A stretch of DNA of 53,144 bases from Paenimyroides ummariense (GTDB lineage Bacteria; Bacteroidota; Bacteroidia; Flavobacteriales; Flavobacteriaceae), in NCBI RefSeq assembly GCF_900115115.1, contig NZ_FOVI01000022.1, forward strand, positions 1-53,144. Direction: 5' to 3'. The notes under the pieces are model-generated. The model made no database searches, was not told the DNA's origin, and saw nothing but the letters and a program-made list of their open reading frames with translations. Numbering within the stretch: position 1 is the first letter of the stretch; every line of letters starts with the position of its first letter. Shown here piece after piece: positions 11,401 through 18,257 of this stretch. The position numbers and the translations under genes are program-made.

Positions 11401-12768
11401 GATCAAGGTTCGCCGGTTTTAGATGCACTTATTAATGTGGTGACCATGGTTAAAACGGCAAGTGTAACCTACGAACAATCAAACGGTACAGTATTGCCTG
11501 GTTATTTGGGTGGTTTAGGTTTCTTTGGAACTTCGAGACCTACCCTGGGTTATGTATTTGGTTCACAAGAAGATGTTCGATATGAGGCTGCGCGTAAAGG
11601 TTGGTTAACACAATACCCTGAATTTAATCAGGAATTCAGCCGTATGCACACCGAAAATTTACAGTTTAGAGCCGAAGCACGTCCTTTTGCAGACTTGTTA
11701 ATTACAATTGATGCCATAAAACAATACAGTACCAACATGTCTGAACAATACGATGTTACCGATGGCATGTACAATTCGCGTTCGCCTTACGAATACGGAA
11801 TGTTTCAAACATCGAACATCATGATTGGAACTGCTTTTGGTAGAAGTGATGTAAACGGTTCGGCTGCTTTTGAACAGTTTAAAGCAAACCGTATTGTAGT
11901 AGCAAATCGTTTGGCTGCAGCACGTGGTATCGATTTATCTGATCCTGCAAATATCGATGAGTATGGATACCCGGTAGGTTATAGTAGAACCAATCAAGAA
12001 GTATTAATGCCTGCATTTTTGGCGGCTTATTCGGGCAGAGATATATCAAAACAAGATAATGGATTTATGCGAAATATTCCTTTGCCTAATTGGAAAATCG
12101 AATATCGTGGTTTAACAAAATTGGGTTGGTTTAAAAACCATTTTACCAGAGTAACCTTGTCACATAAATATACTTCAGGTTATGCAGTAAACAATTTCCA
12201 GACAAATTATGAGTATTTGGAAAATCCGAATGCGTTGAATGCAGGTGGAAATTATCCTACTAAAAATGTAGTTAGTAATGTTACTATGGATGAACAATTT
12301 AGTCCATTAATTCGTGTTGATTTCTTAACGAAATCAGGAATTGATTTTGGATTTGGAGTTAATAAGGACAGAATACTGTCTATGAGTTTTGATAATAACT
12401 TGTTAACGGAAGTTCAAGGAAGCGAATACAGTTTTAAATTAGGATTTATTATTAAAGACGTTGGTTTTACTACCAATTTTGAAGGCGTTGCCAATGGTGG
12501 TAGAATTATTAGCGATATGCGTTTTGCAACCGAATTTTCATGGCGACGCAACCAAACACTTATTCGATATTTAGATTATAACAACAACCAAATTGGGGCA
12601 GGGCAGGATATTAAAAATATTAGAGTAACTGCCGAATATGATTTAAGCAAGAATTTTACCGCTCGTTTTTATTACGAACACATGTTTAGTAAAGCGGTAA
12701 TTTCAACCAGTTACCCAATTACCAATTTACGTTCGGGAATTACATTGCAATATAAATTTGGAAATTAA
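5437..12768 (+). CDS. sprA: SprA (Sov), type IX secretion outer-membrane translocon, 2443 aa
   Basis: SprA is the giant single-chain beta-barrel of the type IX secretion system (T9SS). It exports gliding adhesins and other CTD-bearing proteins across the outer membrane. A signal peptide is visible at residues 1-28 with cleavage after ALA. The rest alternates long beta-rich stretches with SprA N-terminal-type sequence, has a low-complexity Asn/Gly-rich loop near 608-634, and ends in repeated aromatic beta strands closing on YKFGN. The length matches known SprA proteins. The only start that retains the signal peptide is TTG at 5437, since the next in-frame ATG is far inside the mature protein. 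It follows ruvA by four bases and precedes gcvH. PorP/SprF and a type B cargo end elsewhere in the window fit an active T9SS. Confidence 0.96.
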   Translation: MRASSRIYIYLKYFLVVIFLGNAAPALAQIEETEEESVIIRGAISLKDVDSIMKMYTYDPVSDKYLYTVTNNDYNLEYPMVLTRKQYEDILLKAAMREYYSKRLAAAEDRLTEDEKKDLLPGYYVNSKLFETIFGGNTIDVKPSGNVELDLGIRFTKQDNPIISPRNRRTFALDFNQRINLSLQGKVGTRLNTDINFNNQSTLDFQRQMLKLNYEPDEDAILQGIEVGNVSMPVNNSLVRGAQNLFGVKTKLQFGRTTITGVVSKQTSERKTIVAEGGGTVQNFEMFALDYEQNRNFFLSQYFRYQYDNALRNYPYIDSRVRITRVEVWVTNRQNRVGQTNNNMRNIIALQDLGEARLSNASTDRIIGLDLTANPTFFGTSQVNAPVDNKNNQFNPGAIGTNFLNEGIRQINTAQAGFNIPVTEGRDYVKLENARKLLENEFKFHPQLGYITLQQALNNDEVLAVAFEYTIGGKVYKVGEFGTDGVDATVIGQDGNNQDIPTTQGLVLKMLKSTLASVDEPVWDLMMKNMYQIPNTSFIEKEGFRFNIMYTDPSPLNYISPVAGTTLPEDVANTPLLNVFNLDRLNATDDPQAGGDGWFDYIANSPTSNNPSNNNNNQGGGGGYGNNNSNSALQNMNKFEGITVDQERGRIIFTTVEPFGEHLFKKLSNGTGENYDVDASYNPNQKKYVYKNLYRNTYIKAMQDSEKNKFQLKGKASSSSGDGIPINGFNIAQGSVVVTAGGRTLMEGADYTVDYQRGMVNILDPGLRESNTPIEISVEENSMFSQTRRNFFGVHVDHQVNDKLILGATYLRLTEQPLTVKSNYGEESVNNTIYGFNMNYSTDVPFLTRWVNKLPNIDTDVMSTLTFKGEFAYLKPGASKMDQLNGEATSFIENFEGTQSNIDVLNPTMWFLSSVPVGFGENFTDLQSGYRRAKMSWYNIDQIFYSPYRRPDSVTDAMISSNKTRRINKEELFPTMDVAQGELLTVNPLNLTYYPKERGPYNFNPQFLANNELPNPQQNWAGIMRSIASTNFEQANVEYIEFWMMDPYTGNTGDVTSTANTGKVYFNLGYISEDILQDGMKQYENGLPTPGTNAPTISSVWGKVPASTALIYAFDTDANNRIYQDVGLDGLNDEEEKAKFTQFSGLADPAADNYEFFLTAQGDIISRYKNYNGLQGNTPIQFSDTNRGNSNLPDVEDIDNDNTMNTINAYYQYEVNVNANPVIGENYVVDIRTTTEKFLNGNTTPVKWVQYKVPIIASQEYAVGAISDLQSVRFMRMFLTGFSEEVTLRFATLNLVRSDWRRYTDNLVEDPNVVVQGTNTGFDVTTLNILNNYSRTPIPYVLPPGITRERVNQNNTIINQNEQALSLRVYKANSTVTPDGLEPDDSRAVFKNVGNIDMRQYKKLRMFLHAEALESATDASRLKDDEMVAFIRFGNDFTNNFYQVEIPLKLTEWGTTISEEVWPLANEIELQLELLTKLKLMRNRDQNQDPSFIYFKNEDELAPELASKINKLRIGIKGNPNFGMLRTIMIGVRNNTRILYQDSPQSPRDIRGEVWFNELRMSDMTNKGGWAAVATVDAKIADFAAVTATVNKQTMGFGALEQGPQERSREDVFNYNVTTAVNAHQVLPKKWNLNIPFSYSIAEEKITPEYDPNDPDVRLQAKMDEAQSADERKQIKDRAIEYTKRTSINFIGVNKQRSPNQKQRFYDVENLTLSHSFNQVEQHNFEIEQLLDQQARSSLNYAYSFKPWNIEPFKKAENLKKNRYLKLFSDFNLNLLPTSVTFNSDVLRQYNQQKYRMIDVEGIEIQPLYRRNYFFNYNYGLNFNLTKSLTLNYTASNNNVVRNFMDENRFVDNSLGIWDGYFDPGTPNLRMQTLQLNYKLPFDKVPFLAFLNSDYSYTGDYSWQRATDAFSNVDYNGVNYQLGNTIQNANRHSLNTNVQMEVLYKYLGLVTSKQKNKKPTALASQKPQPGQKVERNKELTDKEKKEQEDQGSPVLDALINVVTMVKTASVTYEQSNGTVLPGYLGGLGFFGTSRPTLGYVFGSQEDVRYEAARKGWLTQYPEFNQEFSRMHTENLQFRAEARPFADLLITIDAIKQYSTNMSEQYDVTDGMYNSRSPYEYGMFQTSNIMIGTAFGRSDVNGSAAFEQFKANRIVVANRLAAARGIDLSDPANIDEYGYPVGYSRTNQEVLMPAFLAAYSGRDISKQDNGFMRNIPLPNWKIEYRGLTKLGWFKNHFTRVTLSHKYTSGYAVNNFQTNYEYLENPNALNAGGNYPTKNVVSNVTMDEQFSPLIRVDFLTKSGIDFGFGVNKDRILSMSFDNNLLTEVQGSEYSFKLGFIIKDVGFTTNFEGVANGGRIISDMRFATEFSWRRNQTLIRYLDYNNNQIGAGQDIKNIRVTAEYDLSKNFTARFYYEHMFSKAVISTSYPITNLRSGITLQYKFGN

Positions 12769-12801
12769 ACCCTAAAAATTTTTCAATTATCAATAAAGTT
12801 A

Positions 12802-12809
12802 TACATTTG
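12802..12809 (+). promoter_or_regulatory. Promoter -7 box (TACATTTG) for gcvH
   Basis: Exact TAnnTTTG match in the 59-base gap after sprA, 18 bases before the gcvH ATG. Confidence 0.5.
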
Positions 12810-12827
12810 CCTTAAAATATTAACACC

Positions 12828-13208
12828 ATGAATATACCAGCTAATTTAAAGTACACAAAAGACCACGAGTGGGTTAGTTTAGAAGGAGAAATTGCAACTG
12901 TAGGAATTACAGATTTTGCACAAAAAGAATTAGGAGATATTGTTTACGTAGAAGTAGAAACACTTGACCAAACATTAGAGCAGGATGAGGTTTTTGGAAC
13001 GGTTGAAGCCGTTAAAACTGTATCTGATTTATTTTTACCTGTTTCTGGCGAAGTGGTAGAATTTAACGAAAACTTGGAAACAGAACCAGAATTGGTTAAC
13101 ACCGATCCTTATGCTGCAGGTTGGATGATTAAAGTTAAAGTTGCCGATACTGCTCAAGTTGATGCTTTATTAACAGCTGATCAATATAAAGAATTAATTG
13201 GTGCTTAA
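12828..13208 (+). CDS. gcvH: Glycine cleavage system H protein, 126 aa
   Basis: Lipoyl carrier that shuttles the aminomethyl intermediate between the P, T and L proteins of glycine cleavage. The biotinyl/lipoyl-like fold is recognisable from KDHEWV near 11-16 through the lipoylation site [11 protein letters not shown], where Lys63 should carry lipoate. The length is typical. It has its own promoter box after sprA, and its last codons overlap the start of the VanZ-like gene, so the two are probably co-translated. The other gcv genes are not in the window. Confidence 0.96.
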   Translation: MNIPANLKYTKDHEWVSLEGEIATVGITDFAQKELGDIVYVEVETLDQTLEQDEVFGTVEAVKTVSDLFLPVSGEVVEFNENLETEPELVNTDPYAAGWMIKVKVADTAQVDALLTADQYKELIGA

Positions 13209-13581
13209 TAAAAAGCTTATTGCCATAAGCTGGAATGTTTTAATATTGATTTTCTGTTTGATAAATTTATCAAACATTAACGAAGTTCAAAAAATAAGCA
13301 TTCCTAATTTAGATAAAGTTGTTCATTTTATATTTTACACAACATCGTCTTTTTTATGGTCTTGGGCGTTGCTGAATAAGAAGGCATCCACTTTTAAATT
13401 AAATCTTACCTTAATTGTTTTTGGTTTGATTTTATTTGGATTGATGGTCGAGTTTTTACAAGATATACTACCAACACAGCGTTCGTTTGAATGGTTAGAT
13501 GTATTGTGTAACACCTTGGGCGTTTTATTTGGAACCACCGTTTATTTAATATATACAAAATTTAAACCTCACAATTCGTGA
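13198..13581 (+). CDS. VanZ-like family membrane protein, 127 aa
   Basis: Small integral membrane protein with about four hydrophobic segments (near 7-23, 36-56, 70-88 and 103-120). The pattern [20 protein letters not shown] followed by VEFLQ and [18 protein letters not shown] is the VanZ-like signature. Molecular function is unknown for most members; the founding member gives low-level teicoplanin resistance. Starts available are TTG at 13198 or GTG at 13201, both overlapping the end of gcvH. Its last codons lie inside the hairpin that terminates the gcvH transcript. Confidence 0.85.
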   Translation: MVLNKKLIAISWNVLILIFCLINLSNINEVQKISIPNLDKVVHFIFYTTSSFLWSWALLNKKASTFKLNLTLIVFGLILFGLMVEFLQDILPTQRSFEWLDVLCNTLGVLFGTTVYLIYTKFKPHNS

Positions 13582-13590
13582 GGTTTTTTT
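13566..13590 (+). terminator. Terminator of gcvH-vanZ unit
   Basis: 7-bp stem (13566-13572 with 13578-13584, 5-base loop) followed by seven T. The VanZ-like stop codon (13579-13581) is inside the right arm of the stem. Confidence 0.8.
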
Positions 13591-13601
13591 ATTTTAGTAC
13601 C

Positions 13602-14339
13602 ATGAAGAATGTAAACGATTTTTTAGACGCTACCTATCTTAAAACACCTGAACAGGCAAATATTTCTAAACTAGAAAACGATGCCCTTGTTGAGGAATTG
13701 TTGCAAAATGCCGTAAAACATAAATACAAATGCGTCATGATTCGTCCGGAATATGTCGCAACTGCTAAACAGTATTTTGTAAAAAATAAAAGCAAAGTTT
13801 TGGTGGGAACTGTTATTGATTTTCCTGAAGGAATGGCAAGTTTACAAGAAAAATTATTGCAAGCACAATTGGCTATTGATAACGGAGCAGATGATCTGGA
13901 TTTTGTGATCGATTATCAGGCGTTTAAAAACGGAGCGTTTGCTTTGGTTCAAAATCAGGTGAAAGAATGTACCCAATTGGGTTTGCAACATCATAAAACA
14001 GTAAAATGGATTATTGAAACCGCAGCCTTATCAAACAAAGAAATTATTCAGATTACGGCTTTAATCAAAAATGTAGTTATTCGAAATTTTAAAGAAACTG
14101 ATTACGGAAACGTGTTCGTGAAATCATCTACAGGATTTTTTAAAACAGCCAGCGATCAATCAAACGGAGCAACTCCAAACTCCATTACCTTGATGTTAGA
14201 AAACGCCACACCTTTATCTGTAAAAGCATCGGGCGGTATAAAAACGTTGGAAGAAGTTCTGTTTTATCTGGAAATGGGCGTAAAGCGTATTGGTACTTCG
14301 GCACAAAAAGAAATTATTGAAGACGCATTAAAATCGTAA
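13602..14339 (+). CDS. deoC: Deoxyribose-phosphate aldolase, 245 aa
   Basis: Cleaves 2-deoxyribose-5-phosphate to glyceraldehyde-3-phosphate and acetaldehyde in deoxynucleoside catabolism. It is a class I aldolase with a TIM barrel. The Schiff-base lysine sits in NVFVKSSTGFF and the second active-site lysine in LSVKASGGIKT, both intact; DDLDFVIDY marks the substrate-binding strand. I chose ATG 13602, because the longer reading from GTG 13578 would run through the upstream terminator. No other deo genes are adjacent. Confidence 0.94.
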   Translation: MKNVNDFLDATYLKTPEQANISKLENDALVEELLQNAVKHKYKCVMIRPEYVATAKQYFVKNKSKVLVGTVIDFPEGMASLQEKLLQAQLAIDNGADDLDFVIDYQAFKNGAFALVQNQVKECTQLGLQHHKTVKWIIETAALSNKEIIQITALIKNVVIRNFKETDYGNVFVKSSTGFFKTASDQSNGATPNSITLMLENATPLSVKASGGIKTLEEVLFYLEMGVKRIGTSAQKEIIEDALKS

Positions 14340-14407
14340 TTGCAATTTGTTTACAATGTGAAAAGGATGATCGTCCTTTTGAATACGAAAGACTGATTTT
14401 TTAGGAT

Positions 14408-14471
14408 ATGAATAGCAACGGACTTTAGTCCGTTGTGAATATTAAGATGAATAAATGGTTTTAGCCAAACC
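14408..14471. repeat. Intergenic paired palindromes, REP-like
   Basis: The 233-base gap between deoC and the heme O synthase gene holds an 8-bp perfect hairpin (CAACGGAC 14416-14423, loop TTTA, GTCCGTTG 14428-14435) and a second short palindrome (GGTTT 14457-14461 with AAACC 14467-14471). The first has no T-run, so it is a poor terminator. Its style resembles dispersed REP-type repeats of Bacteroidota; copy number cannot be judged here. Confidence 0.5.
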
Positions 14472-14533
14472 TTTTTCGGTTTTGTTTAACACTTTAAAAG
14501 CGTAAATAGTTAGTTTTAAGATTTTTTTTAAAG

Positions 14534-14541
14534 TATATTTG
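14534..14541 (+). promoter_or_regulatory. Promoter -7 box (TATATTTG) for ctaB
   Basis: Exact TAnnTTTG match 31 bases before the TTG start at 14573. Confidence 0.5.
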
Positions 14542-14572
14542 CAAACCAAATTTCATCAGCAAATAAGTCATT

Positions 14573-15514
14573 TTGGAAACACCTTCATCAACAATAAAAG
14601 TTTCAGCGCTATCAGAATTTAAAAGCATAACCAAAGCAGGGTTAGCCTTCAGTGTGGTTTTTTCTACTTTGGCAGGATATCTTTTGGCGGTGGAAGACTG
14701 GCAGCAAATCGATTTTATAAAACTGATGATGTTGGCTGTGGGCGGATATTGTATGGTGGGTGCATCAAACGCATTTAATCAAATCATTGAAAAGGATCTG
14801 GATGCTAAAATGGATCGAACCAAAAACCGACCAATTTCATCTGGAAGAATGTCGAAAAACAATGCATTTGTTTTGGCTTCTGCTTTAACGGTTGTTGGGT
14901 TGATCATTTTGTACGTTGTAAGTCCTAAAACGGCAATGTTCGGTGCTATTTCCATCTTTTTATATACAAGCGTTTACACGCCTTTAAAACCGTTAACACC
15001 ATTGGCTGTCTTTGTGGGAGCTTTTCCTGGAGCCATTCCTTTTATGTTGGGTTGGGTGGCACATACCGATCAGTTTGGTATCGAAGCCGGAACTCTTTTC
15101 TTAATTCAGTTCTTTTGGCAGTTTCCTCATTTCTGGGCATTAGGTTGGTTCTTATTCAACGATTACGAAAAAGGCGGATTTTATTTATTGCCAACCCGTA
15201 AAAAAGATAAAAAAACCGCATTACAGGTTATTCTATATTGTGTTTGGTTAATCATTGCATCTTTATTACCAGCGTTAGGTCATATAGTTAGATTGTTTTC
15301 TTCTGGAGAAGGACCTGTGAGTTACACCGGCAGATTGTATTTATCGCCAATTGCAGCAGTTTTGGTATTGGCAGCAGGTTTATGGATGTTGTATGGCGGC
15401 GTGCAGTTGTATAGAAAACAAACTGATAAAGCTGCGAAAACATTAATGTTGATAAGCGTAACCTATATTACTTTAATTCAGATAATTTTTATTTTAGATA
15501 AATTCCTGCGATAA
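14573..15514 (+). CDS. ctaB: Protoheme IX farnesyltransferase (heme O synthase), 313 aa
   Basis: Adds a farnesyl group to heme b to make heme O, the precursor of heme A in cytochrome oxidases. It is a UbiA-type membrane prenyltransferase with about eight or nine hydrophobic segments. The Asp-rich site NQIIEKDLDAKMDRTKNRP (about residues 65-83) binds the prenyl diphosphate, and a second conserved region YEKGGFYLLP follows near 201-210. The start is TTG 14573; there is no in-frame ATG before the first membrane segment. It overlaps the next gene by one base and opens a cluster of oxidase and assembly genes, which fits its role. Confidence 0.94.
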   Translation: METPSSTIKVSALSEFKSITKAGLAFSVVFSTLAGYLLAVEDWQQIDFIKLMMLAVGGYCMVGASNAFNQIIEKDLDAKMDRTKNRPISSGRMSKNNAFVLASALTVVGLIILYVVSPKTAMFGAISIFLYTSVYTPLKPLTPLAVFVGAFPGAIPFMLGWVAHTDQFGIEAGTLFLIQFFWQFPHFWALGWFLFNDYEKGGFYLLPTRKKDKKTALQVILYCVWLIIASLLPALGHIVRLFSSGEGPVSYTGRLYLSPIAAVLVLAAGLWMLYGGVQLYRKQTDKAAKTLMLISVTYITLIQIIFILDKFLR

Positions 15515-16098
15515 TGAATATTGAAGAGATTAACAGAGAACAAATGCAGAAAGGTAAAGCATATAAAACCATGCTTATTTTTGCAATGGGAAGCATCGTA
15601 ATGATTTTTGCGGGCTTAACAAGTGCTTATGTAATCAGTAAAAACCGTCCGGACTGGCTGAAAGATTTCGATTTACCACAAGCTTTTTTATGGAGCACTC
15701 TGGTAATTGTTTTAAGCAGTGTTACATTTCATATAGCTAAAAAAGCAATCGAAAAAAATAACCGATCTTTAACAAGCATTATGTTGGGTGCAACCTTGAT
15801 TTTAGGTTTAGCATTCGTAGCATTACAGTTTGAGGGGTTTAATCAGGTTATCAAGGCTGGATATTTTTTCACGGGTAGTCAAAGTACCATAACAACATCA
15901 TTTTTATATGTGGTGGTTTTAGTACATATTGCCCATTTGGCAGGTGGATTAATTTCGTTATTAATTGTAATTTATAATCATTATAAACAAAAATATAATG
16001 CATCTCAAACCCTTGGAATTGAGTTAAGTGCAATGTTTTGGCACTTTTTAGGTTTCTTATGGTTGTATTTGTTTTTATTTTTTACTTTTTACAAATAG
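15514..16098 (+). CDS. Cytochrome c oxidase subunit III-type protein, 194 aa
   Basis: Heme-copper oxidase subunit III family with about five hydrophobic segments: residues near 17-40, 52-75, 85-103, 124-150 and 170-193. Typical marks are MIFAGLTSAYVISKN in the first helix, LVHIAHLAGGLISL, and the C-terminal LSAMFWHFLGFLWLYLFLFFTFY. It begins on the last base of ctaB and is followed by a longer subunit III gene. Flavobacteria often carry two such genes in tandem. This one is the short form and may belong to the same oxidase complex; the catalytic subunits I and II are not in the window. Confidence 0.88.
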   Translation: MNIEEINREQMQKGKAYKTMLIFAMGSIVMIFAGLTSAYVISKNRPDWLKDFDLPQAFLWSTLVIVLSSVTFHIAKKAIEKNNRSLTSIMLGATLILGLAFVALQFEGFNQVIKAGYFFTGSQSTITTSFLYVVVLVHIAHLAGGLISLLIVIYNHYKQKYNASQTLGIELSAMFWHFLGFLWLYLFLFFTFYK

Positions 16099-16130
16099 TC
16101 TTTTTACTTTTCTTTAAAAGAAAAAAGATG

Positions 16131-16138
16131 TAAATTTG
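16131..16138 (+). promoter_or_regulatory. Internal promoter -7 box (TAAATTTG) before the second subunit III gene
   Basis: Exact TAnnTTTG match 27 bases before ATG 16166, in the 67-base gap between the two subunit III genes. Confidence 0.45.
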
Positions 16139-16165
16139 GGAACTTTTTAACAACTTAAACTTTTT

Positions 16166-17158
16166 ATGGGAGCGACAGTTACTACAGCAGCGACTAAAGA
16201 AAAAATCTGGGAAGGTGGAGAAGATATCCATCCTCTTGGAGCGAGCTATGGGAAAATGATGATGTGGTTTTTTATCTTGTCTGATTCATTAACTTTTGCA
16301 GGATTTCTTGCGGCGTATGGATTTACAAGATTTAAATTTATGGACTCTTGGCCAATTGCCGATGAGGTTTTTAATCACTTTCCGTTTATGCATGGTGTTG
16401 ATGCGCCAATGTATTACGTAGCATTAATGACATTTATCTTGATCTTTTCATCGGTAACAATGGTATTGGCAGTAGATGCTGGTCATCAGATGAAGAAAAA
16501 GAAAGTGGCAACTTATATGTTATTAACCATTGTTGGTGGTCTTGTTTTCGTTGGATCACAGGCTTGGGAGTGGAAAAACTTTATAACAGGTACTTACGGT
16601 GCTGTTGAAACAAGAGGTGGCGAAATACTGCAGTTTGTTGATAAAGACGGTAAACGTTTAGCTTTGGCAGATTTTGCTGATACTACAATGGCAAGAGAAG
16701 ACGCTGCTTTAACAAGAAGTAAAGGTGTTTGGGGAATGACAGGTGGTAGCAATACTTCTGTTTCTTTAAACCAAGTAAAAGCCGGGTTAGAGAAAAATCC
16801 AGATGTTTTAATTAGAACGCAATATACTGTTCCGGGTAATAAGCATGAGAAAATTACGTTAAACCGCGAAGAAACTTTAAAACGTGCTAACGATTTTAAA
16901 TTTGTGGTAGAAGGTGCAAACTTGGTTCGTAACGAATACGGTCACAAAAGTTTTGGAGATTTATTCTTCTTCATTACAGGTTTCCACGGATTCCACGTTT
17001 CTGTTGGGGTATTGTTAAACATCATTATTTTCTTTAATGTGTTGTTAGGTACTTACGAAAAAAGAAGAACTTACGAAATGGTTGAAAAAGTTGGATTATA
17101 CTGGCACTTTGTAGATTTAGTATGGGTGTTTGTATTTACATTCTTCTATTTAGTATAA
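16166..17158 (+). CDS. Cytochrome c oxidase subunit III with an internal insertion, 330 aa
   Basis: Subunit III of a heme-copper oxidase. N-terminal helices include YGKMMMWFFILSDSLTFAGFLAAYG (read in two parts: MMMWFFILSDSLTF then AGFLAAYG), and the C-terminal helices carry FFFITGFHGFHVSVGVLLN and YWHFVDLVWVFVFTFFYLV. Between helices, residues about 143-245 form a hydrophilic stretch that ordinary subunit III proteins lack; it probably projects from the membrane. Very similar long forms occur in flavobacteria, so the insertion is a lineage trait and not damage. The gene has its own promoter box and is followed at 18 bases by a subunit IV gene. Confidence 0.92.
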   Translation: MGATVTTAATKEKIWEGGEDIHPLGASYGKMMMWFFILSDSLTFAGFLAAYGFTRFKFMDSWPIADEVFNHFPFMHGVDAPMYYVALMTFILIFSSVTMVLAVDAGHQMKKKKVATYMLLTIVGGLVFVGSQAWEWKNFITGTYGAVETRGGEILQFVDKDGKRLALADFADTTMAREDAALTRSKGVWGMTGGSNTSVSLNQVKAGLEKNPDVLIRTQYTVPGNKHEKITLNREETLKRANDFKFVVEGANLVRNEYGHKSFGDLFFFITGFHGFHVSVGVLLNIIIFFNVLLGTYEKRRTYEMVEKVGLYWHFVDLVWVFVFTFFYLV

Positions 17159-17176
17159 TCTATAAAAATTAAAAAA

Positions 17177-17524
17177 ATGGGAGCACACGCATCAAATACA
17201 AAAAGAATTTGGCAGGTATTCATTTATTTATCTGTACTTACTATAGTTGAAGTTATCTTGGGTATTTTAAAACCAGATGCTTTATTTCATAACGAATTAT
17301 TTAGCTTAAGTTACTTAAACTGGATATTTATCATCTTAACAATCGTAAAAGCTTACTACATTATGTGGGCGTTTATGCACTTAGAAGGCGAAAAAGCATC
17401 ATTCCGCTGGTCAATTGTTGCACCAATGGTATTCTTAATAGCTTACTTGGCTTGTTTGTTGTTAATTGAAGGAGAATATATTCACGATGTATTTAAAACA
17501 TCATCAATGAGATGGATATTTTAA
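17177..17524 (+). CDS. Cytochrome c oxidase subunit IV family protein, 115 aa
   Basis: Small COX4/prokaryotic subunit IV-type protein with three hydrophobic helices (near 12-32, 46-70 and 78-98). The segment IVKAYYIMWAFMHLEGEKASFRW is characteristic (written as IVKAYYIMWAFMHLEGEK and ASFRW). It probably stabilises the oxidase core. It follows subunit III by 18 bases and ends the unit, with a strong terminator 18 bases after the stop. Confidence 0.9.
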   Translation: MGAHASNTKRIWQVFIYLSVLTIVEVILGILKPDALFHNELFSLSYLNWIFIILTIVKAYYIMWAFMHLEGEKASFRWSIVAPMVFLIAYLACLLLIEGEYIHDVFKTSSMRWIF

Positions 17525-17542
17525 TCTATAAATAAGAGTTAA

Positions 17543-17576
17543 AAAGGCGGTAATTACACCGCCTTTTTTTATTTTT
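17543..17576 (+). terminator. Terminator after the oxidase subunit genes
   Basis: Perfect 8-bp stem (17543-17550 with 17559-17566) with an 8-base loop and a long T-rich tail. The T-tail runs into the next gene's promoter box. Confidence 0.85.
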
Positions 17577-17577
17577 G
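17570..17577 (+). promoter_or_regulatory. Promoter -7 box (TATTTTTG) for the SCO gene cluster
   Basis: Exact TAnnTTTG match that overlaps the T-tail of the preceding terminator and sits 15 bases before ATG 17593. Confidence 0.5.
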
Positions 17578-17592
17578 TAAAAACTTTTTAGA

Positions 17593-18255
17593 ATGAAAAA
17601 AGTACTGCTTTTGGTCGCTCTTTTTGTTGTGCCTGTTGTTGCTTACCTGTTTTTTGCCTCAGGTGTAAACTCGTTTATTAAATTACCCGTTGTTACAGAA
17701 AAAATTCCAGAACTTCCTATAAATTGGAAACCACTTTCCGGCAACGAAACTCAATTAAAAAATAAAATTACTATTCTTGGTTTTGTAGGAAACGATATTA
17801 AGTATGTAGAAGGTAATATTACCAATTTAGCTCATAAAATATACGATAAAAACAAAGACTTTGTAGATTTTCAGGTTGTTATGATAGCACCTAAAGGAAC
17901 CGAAGAAGCAATAATAGATTTAAATCGGCAGTTAAGTGTGAATATCGATTTAAAACATTGGCATTATGTAATGGCAGATGAAAAGGAAATTCAAGAGTAT
18001 TTTAAAAAGCTGAATTTGGTTGGTGGATTAGATTCTAAAGTCGGTACATCAAACGTATATATCATCGATAAAGAACTAAATCTGCGTGGTAGAAAAGGCA
18101 AGAACAAAAAAGGGGAAGACGAGTATCGTGAAGGATATAATACCATTTCAGCAGCCGATCTTCACAACGAAATGTCAGACGATGTAAAAGTGATTCTGGC
18201 AGAATATCGTTTGGCACTTAAAAAGAACAACAATAAAGACAACATAACAAATTAG
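17593..18255 (+). CDS. SCO-like thioredoxin-fold membrane protein lacking copper ligands, 220 aa
   Basis: It has an N-terminal membrane anchor (residues 5-27), then a soluble domain whose order of elements matches the SCO protein encoded next: a strand with ITILGFVGND, a helix, VVMIAPKGTEEAI, KHWHYVMADEKEIQEYF and a final strand SNVYIIDKELNLRGR. It lacks the CxxxC pair and the late His that bind copper in SCO proteins. It is therefore probably a non-metal-binding relative that helps oxidase assembly, though this is inference. It is two bases from the SCO gene, in a cluster with oxidase genes. Confidence 0.7.
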   Translation: MKKVLLLVALFVVPVVAYLFFASGVNSFIKLPVVTEKIPELPINWKPLSGNETQLKNKITILGFVGNDIKYVEGNITNLAHKIYDKNKDFVDFQVVMIAPKGTEEAIIDLNRQLSVNIDLKHWHYVMADEKEIQEYFKKLNLVGGLDSKVGTSNVYIIDKELNLRGRKGKNKKGEDEYREGYNTISAADLHNEMSDDVKVILAEYRLALKKNNNKDNITN

Positions 18256-18257
18256 TA

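Noticed and set aside
14416..14435. Hairpin after deoC as a terminator
   Set aside because: The stem is perfect but no T-run follows on either strand, so I treat it as a repeat.
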